Below, in pieces: positions 1 to 9,235 of a stretch of 64,000 bases of DNA. Position 1 is the stretch's first letter. The number at the start of each line of letters is the position of its first letter. The position numbers and the translations under genes are program-made. The notes under the pieces are model-generated. The model had not been told where the DNA came from, searched no databases, and saw only the letters and a list, made by a program, of their open reading frames with translations. Where the stretch lies: positions 4,362,001-4,426,000 of the forward strand of contig JACJYL010000001.1 in NCBI GenBank assembly GCA_020636105.1. Reading direction: 5' to 3'. The stretch comes from Lewinellaceae bacterium (GTDB lineage: Bacteria; Bacteroidota; Bacteroidia; Chitinophagales; Saprospiraceae).

Positions 1-2
1 TT

Positions 3-1109
3 ATTGCGGTTACAGGGCCGCGTCAAAGTGGAAAATCAACTTTGGTCCAAAAGGTATTTCCAAATTACAGTTATGTTAATTTAGAGGATATTGAGCAGCG
101 GGATTTCGCAAAGGAAGACCCGAAAGGTTTTTTGCTAAACCTTGGGGAATATGCCATTATTGATGAAGTGCAAAATGTTCCAGATTTACTTTCCTATATT
201 CAAGTTGCTGTTGATAAGGAAAAACGAGCAGGTCAATTCGTAATTTCTGGTTCTCAAAACCTGCAATTAATGGAAAGTGTTTCCCAGAGTTTAGCAGGTA
301 GAGTTGCTATTTTTAACCTTTTACCATTTTCTTTAGAGGAGTTAAGTCAAACCAAATTTTCGCTGGATGAGTATGAAAAGTATATATTCAAAGGATTTTA
401 TCCACCGATATATGATCGTGATCTTAATCCATCAATTTGGTTGTTGGATTACATTCAGACTTACGTTGAGCGAGATCTCCGCCAGGTAATCACCATTGCT
501 GATTTGTGGACATTCCGTCAATTTCTTGAAATATGTGCCGGGAGAACGGGGCAATTAATCAATTTATCTGAAGTGGGCAATGTGATAGGAGTTTCTTATA
601 AAACTGTGCAAAGGTGGCTTAGTGTATTGCAAACAAGTTTCATTGTTTACACTTTGCGTCCATACCACAAGAATTATAACAAACGAATAATTAAAGCACC
701 TAAATTGTATTTTTACGATACCGGTTTGGCTTGTGCCCTATTAAATGTCCGAAATATAGACGATCTCAACAGGCATTTCGCCAAAGGTGCGTTGTTTGAA
801 AACTTTGTTATCAATGAAATATTAAAAAATCAACTCAATCGCAACTTGCAACCAAGACCATATTTCTGGAATGCAGCGGGCAATCACGAAGTTGATCTAA
901 TGTTTGATAAAGCAGGAGAATTGATTCCAATTGAAATAAAATCAGGAAGGACCATTAACTCTAATTTTTTTAAAAGTTTGAAATATTTTCAATCCCTTTC
1001 AGGAGCTCTGCCGGAGAATAGTTTTCTTGTGTATGGTGGTGATGAGGTACAACAACGCAGTATTGCCACGGTATTAAGCTGGCAACAATTGGGGAAAATT
1101 CCTTTTTGA
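3..1109 (+). CDS. AAA ATPase with DUF4143 domain, 5' end outside window
   Basis: The frame is already open at the window edge, so the start lies upstream. A Walker A motif (GPRQSGKST) is readable at bases 15-41, followed by a Walker B-like segment (AIIDEV). The C-terminal half is a DUF4143 region ending in a PD-(D/E)XK-like signature (EVDLMF, then PIEIKSG). This layout is typical of the large AAA_14/DUF4143 family, common in Bacteroidota as multicopy accessory ATPases of unknown role; some members are suspected to act as toxin- or defence-like nucleases. A start at the TTG at base 42 would lose the P-loop and is unlikely. Nothing downstream suggests an operon: the next gene converges from the other strand. 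Family assignment is strong; function is unknown. Confidence 0.85.
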   Translation: MAVTGPRQSGKSTLVQKVFPNYSYVNLEDIEQRDFAKEDPKGFLLNLGEYAIIDEVQNVPDLLSYIQVAVDKEKRAGQFVISGSQNLQLMESVSQSLAGRVAIFNLLPFSLEELSQTKFSLDEYEKYIFKGFYPPIYDRDLNPSIWLLDYIQTYVERDLRQVITIADLWTFRQFLEICAGRTGQLINLSEVGNVIGVSYKTVQRWLSVLQTSFIVYTLRPYHKNYNKRIIKAPKLYFYDTGLACALLNVRNIDDLNRHFAKGALFENFVINEILKNQLNRNLQPRPYFWNAAGNHEVDLMFDKAGELIPIEIKSGRTINSNFFKSLKYFQSLSGALPENSFLVYGGDEVQQRSIATVLSWQQLGKIPF

Positions 1110-1184
1110 AATTGGATGTTTGGATACTATGATGTTGAGGTGGTTTGATGAGAAACAGGAGTCCACAGCTTTTACTGTTGACGA

Positions 1185-3812
1185 CTATTTTAGCACCACA
1201 ACCTTCTTTGTAAATGACCGATCATCCATTTCTACCTTTAAAAAATAAAGACCCATCGGCAAATTTTTTATATCCAAAATATCTCTATTCGAAAAACCAG
1301 TCTGACTAAGCCATTGAACACCTGAAACATCAGTAATAGTAATCAGGTGTTCGCAAGGTGCTGTATCCAGCATTTGTAATGTCAGCCTGTTTGTCGAAAC
1401 CGGGTTGGGAAATAATTGAATATTGGAGGGGTTCACAGGCATTTCAAATTCCGCTGCCCTGATTATTGAATATTGAAATTTTCCGTTGTTGTCCACCTGT
1501 CGAAGACGGTAGTAATTGAAGCCGTTGTCGGGGTTTTTATCCAAAAATTCATAATAATGTTCTTGTACTGAAGTATTCTGACCGTTTACAAAGCCTAAAA
1601 TTTTCCAATGAGAACCATCTCCGGAGCGTTGAATTTCAAACCCCTTATTGTTGGATTCAGCAGCGGTTTCCCATTCCAGCATTACGGAACGGTCGCTTTT
1701 TTTCACCTCGAAAGATAACAGGTCGATCGGTAAGAATAATCCATAAAGCCCCAGGCCCTCGTTGATGCTTTGATCCCAATTAGCGATGAACTCCCACCAG
1801 TTGGTTATTCTATAAGAGCCGTAAGGAATCTCATTGTTCAGCCCCGGGATACTCTGCATCCAGTACAAATACCATTGCGACTCTGTTTTTTGGGAGAAGG
1901 TGGCGGCTCCCGGCCAGGAATAATTGAGGTTTTCCCAGGTGCTTACGCTGACGGGCGTGGTTTGCCCTCCGCCATCCGGTTGCCAGTCTTCAATATCACT
2001 ATTGACCACAGCAGGGTTCAGGTAGTCGTAATCCGCGGTAGTATTGGGCGGCATATGCGTCCAGCCGCACCGACCGGTGATGAATTGTCCGACTGCATTT
2101 TGGCCCACGAATTTTTTCCAGAACAAATCAGTATTCCCATCCTGCAATTGATTGACATGGCTCAACATGGATTCAAACTGGTGGCCCCGGTTGTGAACTG
2201 CTTCGGCCTGAGACCGTCGAAAATTCTGACCGTAAACAATGTAAGTGTGGTTATACACCGGCAAGTCACTATTGTCCCGGTTGCTGTTTGAAATATCTCC
2301 TGTGACAGGGCTGGACATGTTGGATTCCCAACCTGTTCTAAAATCTTCCGGATTATGAATCATAGGATCGTAGGAAGGCCAGTCAGAGGTCATGCCACCA
2401 TTATCCCAAATCCATACCTCCCTTACGCCCAAATCGTTAATGAAATGTTCTAAATTAAACCGCTCGAAGATGGATTGATGGTCAATGTGATAAAGCGGAA
2501 AACCGTTGCCGTCATAATTGCCAATTTCCCACGGGGGAGTAGTCTCATAAACGGTAATGTATTCCACCACCCGGTAACCGATATAAGGAATAGCCGTGTT
2601 GTTATTGTATCCACGGAATTTTGAACCCTCTTCCAGTCCGAATTTTACCCGTTTATCAAAGGCATCAATTGTGGCTTTTAAATCAGCCAGGGGTATAGGA
2701 TTGAGATTCCAGTAATCGGGTGCTTTACTGGCATCCAGCATAACACCATCCACCGTTGGCAGGTATCTCAGGATCACCACCGGAATTTCCACTACCGCTC
2801 CACTTGCCGGCGTGGACAAATAGGGATCAATGGTCTCATATACAGGCGGTGCGAAAGGTGCGGTAACCGTCACCATCACATCGTCACTGAACCCTCCAAT
2901 GGAACCTGTAATGGTGGCCGTTCCGGCCGAAAGGGCGATGATAAAGCCTTCGTTATTTACGCTTGCCACTAAAGGGTTCGAGGATGTCCAGCTCAAGGTT
3001 TCTGATGGGATAGTATTTGCTCCCTGGGGAGTGGTAACATTTACAACAGGCTTTTTTCGCCAGGTAGGGTACAGGTTTGTTGACGAAGGTTCTATACTCA
3101 GGCCGGTAATGGTTAAGCCCGAAGTGTAGGATGTTGCAATTTCGGAGGCACTTCTCACCACATTGCTGATCCTCAATTCATCCACAACAGCTTCTGCAAA
3201 ATGGGTATTGCCATTGCCTCCGATTTGAAAAATAGTTTCGCTGATGGCAGGAAGCGGATAAGCAGGAGAGGTATGAGCGAGAAGCTCGCCATCCAGGTAA
3301 AACTTCAAATCATCCATATCCCAGGAGACCGCAATGTGATGCCATTCACCGGCAGTCCAAAAGTTCCCGGCATAAGCATTTGCACTCATCTCCGGATCGC
3401 CACTGCCGCCATATAAATTGAAAATGTTTGTCCACCAATTACCCGCATCCTTGCCAAACAACATGCCACCCGAGTTTCCGTATTTTAAAAACCGGTGGTC
3501 CTGGCTGTCATTGGCATTCCAATTGGGTTTCATCCAAAATTCGAGGGTTCCTGTTTGTTCATCTATGTTCGCTGCACTTGAATATTCCAATAAGTTGTTT
3601 AGTCCAAGGTAAGCTCCCTGACCGAAAATGCCGGGTTGGTAGGTGATATTATTGGAGGTGAAAGGCGTTTCTCCCTGCGCGCCTGTCAGGTTACCGTTGA
3701 AGTGGAGGAGGAGTAGGGTGTTGGCGTCGGGGGTTAATTCCTGGGCTGCTGAAAAAAACAATCCTGAGAACAAAAATAGAATGGCGAGAGTAGCTCTTTT
3801 TAAGCATTTCAT
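1185..3812 (-). CDS. Secreted LamG / BIG2 multidomain protein with T9SS sorting domain
   Basis: This 875-residue protein begins with a classical signal peptide (hydrophobic residues 8-22, cleavage near SAAQ). Residues about 29-230 form a concanavalin A-like LamG fold (LEFWMKPNW, GEWHHIAVSWD, VDELRISN). Residues about 234-320 form a bacterial Ig-like BIG2 domain. A central block of about 380 residues, rich in Trp, Tyr and Asn, matches nothing I recognise. Residues about 705-790 look FN3-like (LEWETAAESNNKGFEIQRS). The last 80 residues (LFPNPV, then LPMGLYFLKV, KKVVVLK) are a type A sorting domain for the type IX secretion system, so the protein is probably exported and attached to the surface or released. 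Substrate is unknown; LamG suggests glycan or protein binding. Confidence 0.85.
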   Translation of the reverse strand: MKCLKRATLAILFLFSGLFFSAAQELTPDANTLLLLHFNGNLTGAQGETPFTSNNITYQPGIFGQGAYLGLNNLLEYSSAANIDEQTGTLEFWMKPNWNANDSQDHRFLKYGNSGGMLFGKDAGNWWTNIFNLYGGSGDPEMSANAYAGNFWTAGEWHHIAVSWDMDDLKFYLDGELLAHTSPAYPLPAISETIFQIGGNGNTHFAEAVVDELRISNVVRSASEIATSYTSGLTITGLSIEPSSTNLYPTWRKKPVVNVTTPQGANTIPSETLSWTSSNPLVASVNNEGFIIALSAGTATITGSIGGFSDDVMVTVTAPFAPPVYETIDPYLSTPASGAVVEIPVVILRYLPTVDGVMLDASKAPDYWNLNPIPLADLKATIDAFDKRVKFGLEEGSKFRGYNNNTAIPYIGYRVVEYITVYETTPPWEIGNYDGNGFPLYHIDHQSIFERFNLEHFINDLGVREVWIWDNGGMTSDWPSYDPMIHNPEDFRTGWESNMSSPVTGDISNSNRDNSDLPVYNHTYIVYGQNFRRSQAEAVHNRGHQFESMLSHVNQLQDGNTDLFWKKFVGQNAVGQFITGRCGWTHMPPNTTADYDYLNPAVVNSDIEDWQPDGGGQTTPVSVSTWENLNYSWPGAATFSQKTESQWYLYWMQSIPGLNNEIPYGSYRITNWWEFIANWDQSINEGLGLYGLFLPIDLLSFEVKKSDRSVMLEWETAAESNNKGFEIQRSGDGSHWKILGFVNGQNTSVQEHYYEFLDKNPDNGFNYYRLRQVDNNGKFQYSIIRAAEFEMPVNPSNIQLFPNPVSTNRLTLQMLDTAPCEHLITITDVSGVQWLSQTGFSNRDILDIKNLPMGLYFLKVEMDDRSFTKKVVVLK

Positions 3813-4003
3813 ACGGCATTGATTTTAAGACCTGTTCAAGCGTTTTTGAAAGGCCAATCATATTAAGGGATTTGGAGGATTTGGGCAATGATTTTTGTCA
3901 ATTCTTCCCTTCCCTTCTGAACTTTAAGGAAATTAGATTTAAAGAAAAGTAAAACATCACCACGAAAAGAGTTATTATTTTAACCTTTAACCTTTTCCCT
4001 TTC

Positions 4004-5530
4004 TCACAGCCCTTCTTCCCAAAATTCCAAAATCTCATCCACATACTTCCGGTCATTGGCCAGGCGGGGCACTTTGTTCTGGCCGCCGAATTTACCACGG
4101 GCGCGCATCCAGTTGACGAAGGTACCCTGCGGCAGGACCCTCATGCGCAGGGATTCGAGGGCCATGTCTTTGTAACGTTTGGCTTCGTAGTCGGAGTTGA
4201 CCTTTTGCAGGTTGGCGTCCAGGAGTTGGTTAAACCGTTCCAGGTCTTCCGGTTTTTTTTCAAATTCAATCAACCATTCGTGCCCTCCTTTTCCGGAATC
4301 ATCGAGGTAGATCGGGGCGACCGTATATTCAGCCACTATAGCGTCGGTGGCTTTGCAGGTCATGGCGATGGCTTTGTCTGTATTGGAGACCATGACTTCT
4401 TCGCCGAAGGCATTGACGAATTGTTTGGTCCGGCCGGTGACCCTTATCTTTGGAGGGTTGACAGAGGTGAAGGTAATGGTATCTCCCACCTGGTAACGCC
4501 ACAGGCCGGCATTGGTGCTGATGACCATGGCGTAATTCTTGCCCACTTCCACTTTCGACAGGGGGATGGCTTTCTGGTCCGTTTTGCCCCACTCTTCCAA
4601 CGGGATGAATTCGTAATAAATGCCGTTGTTGAGCAGGAGCAACATGCCGGGATCTTCCAGATCATTTTGAATGGCAAAATACCCTTCCGAAGCGTTATAT
4701 ATTTCCAGGTAACTAACTTTTTCAGAGGGAAAAAATGCTTCAAATTGCTTCCGGTAAGGTTCGAAATTTACCCCGCCATGGATATATACCTGGAAATTGG
4801 GCCAGACCTCAAGCATATTGTTTTTGCCTGTAATTTCAAGTATCCTTCGCAGGAGCAAAATCGTCCAGGTCGGGACCCCTCCAATGGAAACCATACGATG
4901 ATCCAGGCCACAGATCCGAGCCATTTTTTCGAGTTTCTCCTCCCAGTCGGGCAGGATAGCCGTTCTCAGATCCGGGCTGTAAAACATCCTGCCAATGGTG
5001 GGCATATTATGAATCATAATGGCTGAAACATCGCCGACCAGCGTCTTGGGATAGGGTTTGAAGGGCTCAAGGCTGCCGCCCATAATGAGGGTCTTCATCT
5101 CAAATTGACGGGCATCCGGACGATTGTGGTAAAACCACATCATGGTGTGCCAGCTTCCTTTGATATGGCATTTGTTCAGGTTCGTCCTGCTGACCGGGAT
5201 AAATTTACTTTTGTCATTAGTCGTGCCGGATGATTTTGAATACCACTGCACCTGCCCGTTCCACAAAACATCTTTTTCCCCGTGCATCATACGTTGAATG
5301 AAGGGTTTCAGACTTTCATAATCCTGGATGGGAACCTGAGCTGCAAAATCGGCCGAATTCCTGATGTGTTTGTAACCATGCCTTTTTCCCCAGTCAGTAT
5401 CCCTGGAGGCCTGGATCAACTGATGTAAAACATCTTCCTGTGTTTTGACGGGATCACGGAGGTATAACATTTCCCGATGATGAAGGAAAGATGCATAATA
5501 CTTGAATCCTCTATTGATCCATTTCCTCAT
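4004..5530 (-). CDS. GH3 auxin-responsive-promoter family acyl-acid adenylating enzyme
   Basis: The 508-residue protein is full length for the bacterial GH3 family. The adenylation P-loop-like motif SSGTTNDKSKFIP is visible near residues 99-111, with the family blocks YNASEGYFA and VTGRTKQFVNAFGEE further on. Plant members conjugate amino acids to acyl acids such as jasmonate or auxin through an acyl-adenylate. The bacterial substrate is not known, and plant hormone metabolism should not be assumed. No signal peptide is present, so it should be cytoplasmic. It stands alone on the minus strand between the T9SS protein and thioredoxin. Family call is firm. Confidence 0.9.
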   Translation of the reverse strand: MRKWINRGFKYYASFLHHREMLYLRDPVKTQEDVLHQLIQASRDTDWGKRHGYKHIRNSADFAAQVPIQDYESLKPFIQRMMHGEKDVLWNGQVQWYSKSSGTTNDKSKFIPVSRTNLNKCHIKGSWHTMMWFYHNRPDARQFEMKTLIMGGSLEPFKPYPKTLVGDVSAIMIHNMPTIGRMFYSPDLRTAILPDWEEKLEKMARICGLDHRMVSIGGVPTWTILLLRRILEITGKNNMLEVWPNFQVYIHGGVNFEPYRKQFEAFFPSEKVSYLEIYNASEGYFAIQNDLEDPGMLLLLNNGIYYEFIPLEEWGKTDQKAIPLSKVEVGKNYAMVISTNAGLWRYQVGDTITFTSVNPPKIRVTGRTKQFVNAFGEEVMVSNTDKAIAMTCKATDAIVAEYTVAPIYLDDSGKGGHEWLIEFEKKPEDLERFNQLLDANLQKVNSDYEAKRYKDMALESLRMRVLPQGTFVNWMRARGKFGGQNKVPRLANDRKYVDEILEFWEEGL

Positions 5531-5951
5531 GTAAGTTGGCGTTAAATGGTTCGCTGCAAAATTGTTTTATGTTTTCCTCTTTATACAAGGGGAGCATCAA
5601 TTAAAACAACTTCTATTACCAAATATAAGGATTTTCCGGGAGGTGGGCTCAAAATTTTTATGCTCACATCCGAAGAAAGGATTGAAGTCTATTGTTTCTC
5701 AGCCAGTTTCAAACCATTTAAGCGGTAACCAATGAGCCTTTTTGGTTAAAAAAATGGAATGAAGAGCAAGAAAGGAATATGAAAATTTCCATAGCAGACA
5801 AAAAAAAGCCCGAAACCGAAGCTTCAGGCTTTTTATTATTGTAAATCCATTCGGTCAAAGTAATGACCCTCATGTGAATTGTATATGATAAGTATCTTTA
5901 ACCGTCACTGAATCATTGCTTCAGCAAATCATTTTCGCATTGCCTCAGGTT
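5531..5951. other. Intergenic stretch
   Basis: This stretch holds the hairpin terminator listed separately at 5803-5834. The open frame at 5546-5728 has no recognisable protein character, and I see no other element. Confidence 0.5.
5803..5834 (-). terminator. Rho-independent terminator, possibly bidirectional
   Basis: An inverted repeat with 12-bp arms (AAAAAGCCCGAA and TTCAGGCTTTTT, one mismatch) has A and T tracts on its two sides, so it could act on either strand. It lies about 120 bases past the thioredoxin stop codon on the minus strand. Confidence 0.65.
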
Positions 5952-6332
5952 TTACTCTTCAGTCGCTGAAACTAAAAGCTCATTGTCGATAACCTGCTTC
6001 AGCTGAGGCTTCATGAGGGCACCCACCTGCATCATCGGCTGTTTGTTTTGATCCATGGTAGGCACAAACAACATGGTCGGAATACTTCTGATTCCAAAAA
6101 TGCCGGCCAGTTCCTGTTCCACTTCCGTATCACATTTGTAAATGTCGATTTTATCACCGTACTCTTCAGATAATTCTTCCAGTACAGGAGCTACCATTTT
6201 GCACGGTCCACACCAGTCAGCGTAGAAGTCTATGATAGCAGGAACTTCAGATTTGTAGTTCCAGTCTTTTTCTGTTGTATAATCAAAGAAGACTTCCTTG
6301 AAGACCTCTTTAGTCATTTTTTTTGTAGGCAT
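5952..6332 (-). CDS. trxA: Thioredoxin
   Basis: A 126-residue single-domain thioredoxin. The redox motif WCGPC is at residues 40-44 and the cis-proline (SIPTM) at residue 85. A short charged N-terminal extension of about 25 residues precedes the usual core. There is no signal peptide, so it is a cytoplasmic disulfide reductase that would accept electrons from thioredoxin reductase. It is monocistronic: the neighbour GH3 gene lies some 420 bases downstream, and fadD diverges. A -7 box and a perfect CRP-type palindrome lie upstream (separate entries), which suggests regulated expression. Confidence 0.93.
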   Translation of the reverse strand: MPTKKMTKEVFKEVFFDYTTEKDWNYKSEVPAIIDFYADWCGPCKMVAPVLEELSEEYGDKIDIYKCDTEVEQELAGIFGIRSIPTMLFVPTMDQNKQPMMQVGALMKPQLKQVIDNELLVSATEE

Positions 6333-6359
6333 AAACTATATTTTTTTTCAATTCGAGTA

Positions 6360-6367
6360 CAAAATTA
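6360..6367 (-). promoter_or_regulatory. Putative Bacteroidota -7 box of thioredoxin promoter
   Basis: On the minus strand this reads TAATTTTG, an exact match to the Bacteroidota TAnnTTTG consensus, 28 bases before the thioredoxin ATG. No clear -33 TTTG is seen at the expected distance; instead the CRP-like palindrome lies there. Confidence 0.45.
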
Positions 6368-6388
6368 AATGAGTTATGGTACCAATGA

Positions 6389-6404
6389 TGTGATAAGGGT
6401 CACA
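6389..6404. promoter_or_regulatory. CRP/FNR-family-like operator (TGTGA-N6-TCACA)
   Basis: TGTGATAAGGGTCACA is an exact match to the classical CRP half-site arrangement. It lies 57 bases before the thioredoxin start and about 22 bases beyond its -7 box, and 225 bases before fadD on the opposite strand. Which regulator binds cannot be told; Bacteroidota carry CRP/FNR-superfamily proteins. Confidence 0.45.
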
Positions 6405-6628
6405 ATTTTATTTTTTTTCTAAATGTCTTTTTCAAATATATTTACAAAAGCAGTTTAAAATAGTTTTGTAAAACGAATATTAACAATACGATCTCTTTTT
6501 TGCCTGTGTCGTATAAATTCGTTTGAAAATTTGTATTTTTATACCTTATGCCTGTTATCAGTATTGGAGTAGCTTATGCACTTAAAGCTGATTGCCAAAC
6601 AAATTGCTAAATTACAATACCAAAAATT

Positions 6629-8290
6629 ATGACAGAACAACGTCCCTGGCTTAAAAATTACCCCGGAGGTGTTCCGGCTAATATCGATTCGGATGCTTAT
6701 TGTTCCGTGGTGGAAATGATGGAAGCCACCTTTAATAAGTACAGAAAAAAAGTGGCTTTTATCTGTATGGACAAAGGGATCACTTTTGATCAGGTTGATA
6801 AGATGTCCCGCGATTTTGGGGCCTATCTTTTATCCAGAGGCCTTGAGCCCGGCGATAAAATAGCCCTCATGATGCCAAATTTACTCCAGTATCCCATCGC
6901 CTTATTCGGGGCTTTGCGGGCAGGGTTGGTCATCGTGAATACCAATCCGCTCTATACACCCCGCGAAATGAAACACCAGTTTACGGATTCAGGGGCCAAA
7001 GCCATCGTTATAGCTGAAAATTTCGCTTTTAATCTGGAGCAGATATTGGCAGATACCAACATCAAAACGGTGATCGTGACCAGCATTGGAGAGATGTTGG
7101 GAACCATTAAGGGGGCACTGGTGAATTTTGCGGTGCGCTCGATCAAAAAAATGGTGCCTTCTTATAATATAGCAAATACGGTCAGTTTTATGGAGGCCAT
7201 AAAACAGGGTAAAAAATTTACTTTGCCGGCTTATGATGGAGGGCAGGACGATGTCATCCTTTTGCAGTATACAGGAGGAACGACAGGCGTTTCAAAAGGC
7301 GCCATGCTCACTAATCGGAATATGGTGGCCAATATGTTGCAGGTGCGTGCGTGGATGATGCCCTACCTGGTGGATGGCGAGGAGATCGCTTTATGCCCGC
7401 TCCCCTTGTATCATATTTTTGCTTTTACCGTCAATTGCCTTGCGCTGTTGAGCATTGGCACAAAAACTATTCTGGTGACCAATGCACGGGATTTGCCTTC
7501 AGTGATCAAAACATGGAAATCCCATCCGGTTACCTTACTTACCGGAGTGAATACGCTTTTTAATGCCCTGGTCCATCATAAAAATTTCACAGAAATAGAT
7601 TTTAGCACCCTAAAAGTCACGGTAGGTGGCGGGATGGCTGTTCAGCGTCCTGTGGCCGAGAAATGGCAGCAAGTGACCGGTTGTACGCTTTCTGAAGGGT
7701 ATGGAATGACAGAAAGTGCCCCCGTGGCGACCATCAACCCGCTGGACAAAACGGCTCATGTGGGCACGATCGGGTTGCCAATATCTTCTACACAATTGCG
7801 TATTGTGGATGATGAGCGTAATCCGCTCGAGACAGGTAAAGTAGGGGAACTCCAGATCAAGGGGCCCCAGGTGATGAAAGGTTATTACAATCGTCCTGAA
7901 GATACGGCAAGCACGATCATCGACGGGTGGTTATGTACCGGAGATATTGGACTGATGACGGAAGAAGGTTATTTTAAGATCGTGGACCGCAAAAAGGATA
8001 TGATCCTCGTTTCCGGATTTAATGTGTTCCCCAATGAAATTGAGGAAGTGGTGGCCGCTCACCCCAAAGTACTCGAAGTAGCTGCGATCGGAGTGCCGGA
8101 TGATAAGTCCGGAGAGGTTGTGAAAATATTTGTGGTCAAAAAAGAAAAATCTTTGACCGAAAAGGAACTCATCGATTACTGCCGCCAAAATCTGACGGCC
8201 TATAAAGTGCCGAAAAAAGTAGAATTCAGAAAAGATCTGCCCAAGACCAATGTCGGGAAAATCCTGCGCCGGGAGTTGAGGGAGGAATGA
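6629..8290 (+). CDS. fadD: Long-chain fatty-acid--CoA ligase
   Basis: A 553-residue acyl-CoA synthetase of the ANL superfamily. The AMP-binding P-loop YTGGTTGVSKGAML lies near residues 214-227. The downstream blocks EGYGMTES, GWLCTGDIG, and the hinge DRKKDMILVSGFNVFPNEIEE are all present, as is the C-terminal catalytic lysine region LPKTNVGKILRR. It activates long-chain fatty acids to acyl-CoA with ATP, feeding beta-oxidation or phospholipid synthesis, probably at the inner face of the membrane. It is divergent from thioredoxin with a 296-base gap containing a CRP-like site. The length and all motifs are as expected. Confidence 0.93.
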   Translation: MTEQRPWLKNYPGGVPANIDSDAYCSVVEMMEATFNKYRKKVAFICMDKGITFDQVDKMSRDFGAYLLSRGLEPGDKIALMMPNLLQYPIALFGALRAGLVIVNTNPLYTPREMKHQFTDSGAKAIVIAENFAFNLEQILADTNIKTVIVTSIGEMLGTIKGALVNFAVRSIKKMVPSYNIANTVSFMEAIKQGKKFTLPAYDGGQDDVILLQYTGGTTGVSKGAMLTNRNMVANMLQVRAWMMPYLVDGEEIALCPLPLYHIFAFTVNCLALLSIGTKTILVTNARDLPSVIKTWKSHPVTLLTGVNTLFNALVHHKNFTEIDFSTLKVTVGGGMAVQRPVAEKWQQVTGCTLSEGYGMTESAPVATINPLDKTAHVGTIGLPISSTQLRIVDDERNPLETGKVGELQIKGPQVMKGYYNRPEDTASTIIDGWLCTGDIGLMTEEGYFKIVDRKKDMILVSGFNVFPNEIEEVVAAHPKVLEVAAIGVPDDKSGEVVKIFVVKKEKSLTEKELIDYCRQNLTAYKVPKKVEFRKDLPKTNVGKILRRELREE

Positions 8291-8323
8291 GCTAAAAAAA
8301 CCTTATAAATCAGCGAACCACCT

Positions 8324-8339
8324 ACCCCGCTTGCGGGGT
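8324..8339. repeat. Small perfect hairpin after fadD
   Basis: ACCCCGC and GCGGGGT are separated by two bases, 34 bases after the fadD stop. No T-run follows, so it is not a convincing terminator; it may still impede transcription or protect the mRNA end. Confidence 0.35.
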
Positions 8340-8524
8340 CAAATTTGACGAGTAATCAAAGCGCCTAATATGTGGGGCACACCTGTCAAATTTGGGGGTG
8401 ACAACGCCGTGACCAGGTTCTGGTTTCTTGATTTTAAAAAATAAGGCCAATCGATTAGGATGGCAAAGAAACCGGACGTAGTTGAATAGATGAAAACTAA
8501 TACACTTCAAAATATTAAAACAAA

Positions 8525-9106
8525 ATGAAACGATTATTCACGCTTGTACTCATGTTTGGTATCGGGTTGGCTTGCCATGCCCAGGAGCTACAGATCACGA
8601 ATGGAAAAAAGGTTAAGGAATTTGACTTCAATGATAAATTCAGGTTTAAGCTGGAAGACAGCCTTCGCACCGATGAAGGCACAGGGTATTATGAATTTTT
8701 CGGTTCAGTTGCCGAAGCGTCTGATGACAGTATCCGGGTAAACCTGGTCGAATATCATAGCCACTTTGATAAAGATTTAAAATTGCAGTGGAATAATTTC
8801 CGCACCCTTCCGTATCCTACACAATTTAAATTTGCAGTCAAGGATATATCTGCCATGCAACATTATAAATCCACTAAATCCTCAAAAGGGAAAATAATGA
8901 TTTGGGGTTTTGGAACTGCGCTGATTTTTACTGGATTGATGACTTCCGCGAATACCCTGATTGTTTCGGACAAACAGAGTAAAAAGACCTTGTTGTGGTC
9001 CGGCGTCGTACAACTTGGCGCGGGTATTACCTTGACTTCTTTTGGGAAACCCCGCTGGTACCGGTTTTCGAAAGGCTCCGGCCCGGATCCATGGCGGTTT
9101 AAATGA
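8525..9106 (+). CDS. Hypothetical secreted/membrane protein
   Basis: A 193-residue protein with a signal peptide (residues 1-19, ending CHAQ). It also has two weakly hydrophobic stretches near the C-terminus, about residues 125-145 and 155-172. The mature N-terminal 100 residues are charged and beta-rich. I recognise no family. It lies between fadD and the convergent glucanotransferase with no operon partner. The start ATG is preceded by an AT-rich leader. The frame is supported by the clean signal peptide and by length, but nothing indicates its role. Confidence 0.65.
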   Translation: MKRLFTLVLMFGIGLACHAQELQITNGKKVKEFDFNDKFRFKLEDSLRTDEGTGYYEFFGSVAEASDDSIRVNLVEYHSHFDKDLKLQWNNFRTLPYPTQFKFAVKDISAMQHYKSTKSSKGKIMIWGFGTALIFTGLMTSANTLIVSDKQSKKTLLWSGVVQLGAGITLTSFGKPRWYRFSKGSGPDPWRFK

Positions 9107-9235
9107 TGCTGGACCTGGTTTTTGCCAAAAAACCAAAGTATCTGGGCGAGCAGGTTGTAATTGAATGAAGTATCCTACAACTTTTCGAGTCAAAAACAGA
9201 CGACAAGCCCGTCCACCATCCACCGTCTTTTCGTA

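Noticed and set aside
8322..8510. 62-codon minus-strand open frame after fadD
   Set aside because: Low-complexity, unlike a protein, and crosses the hairpin at 8324.
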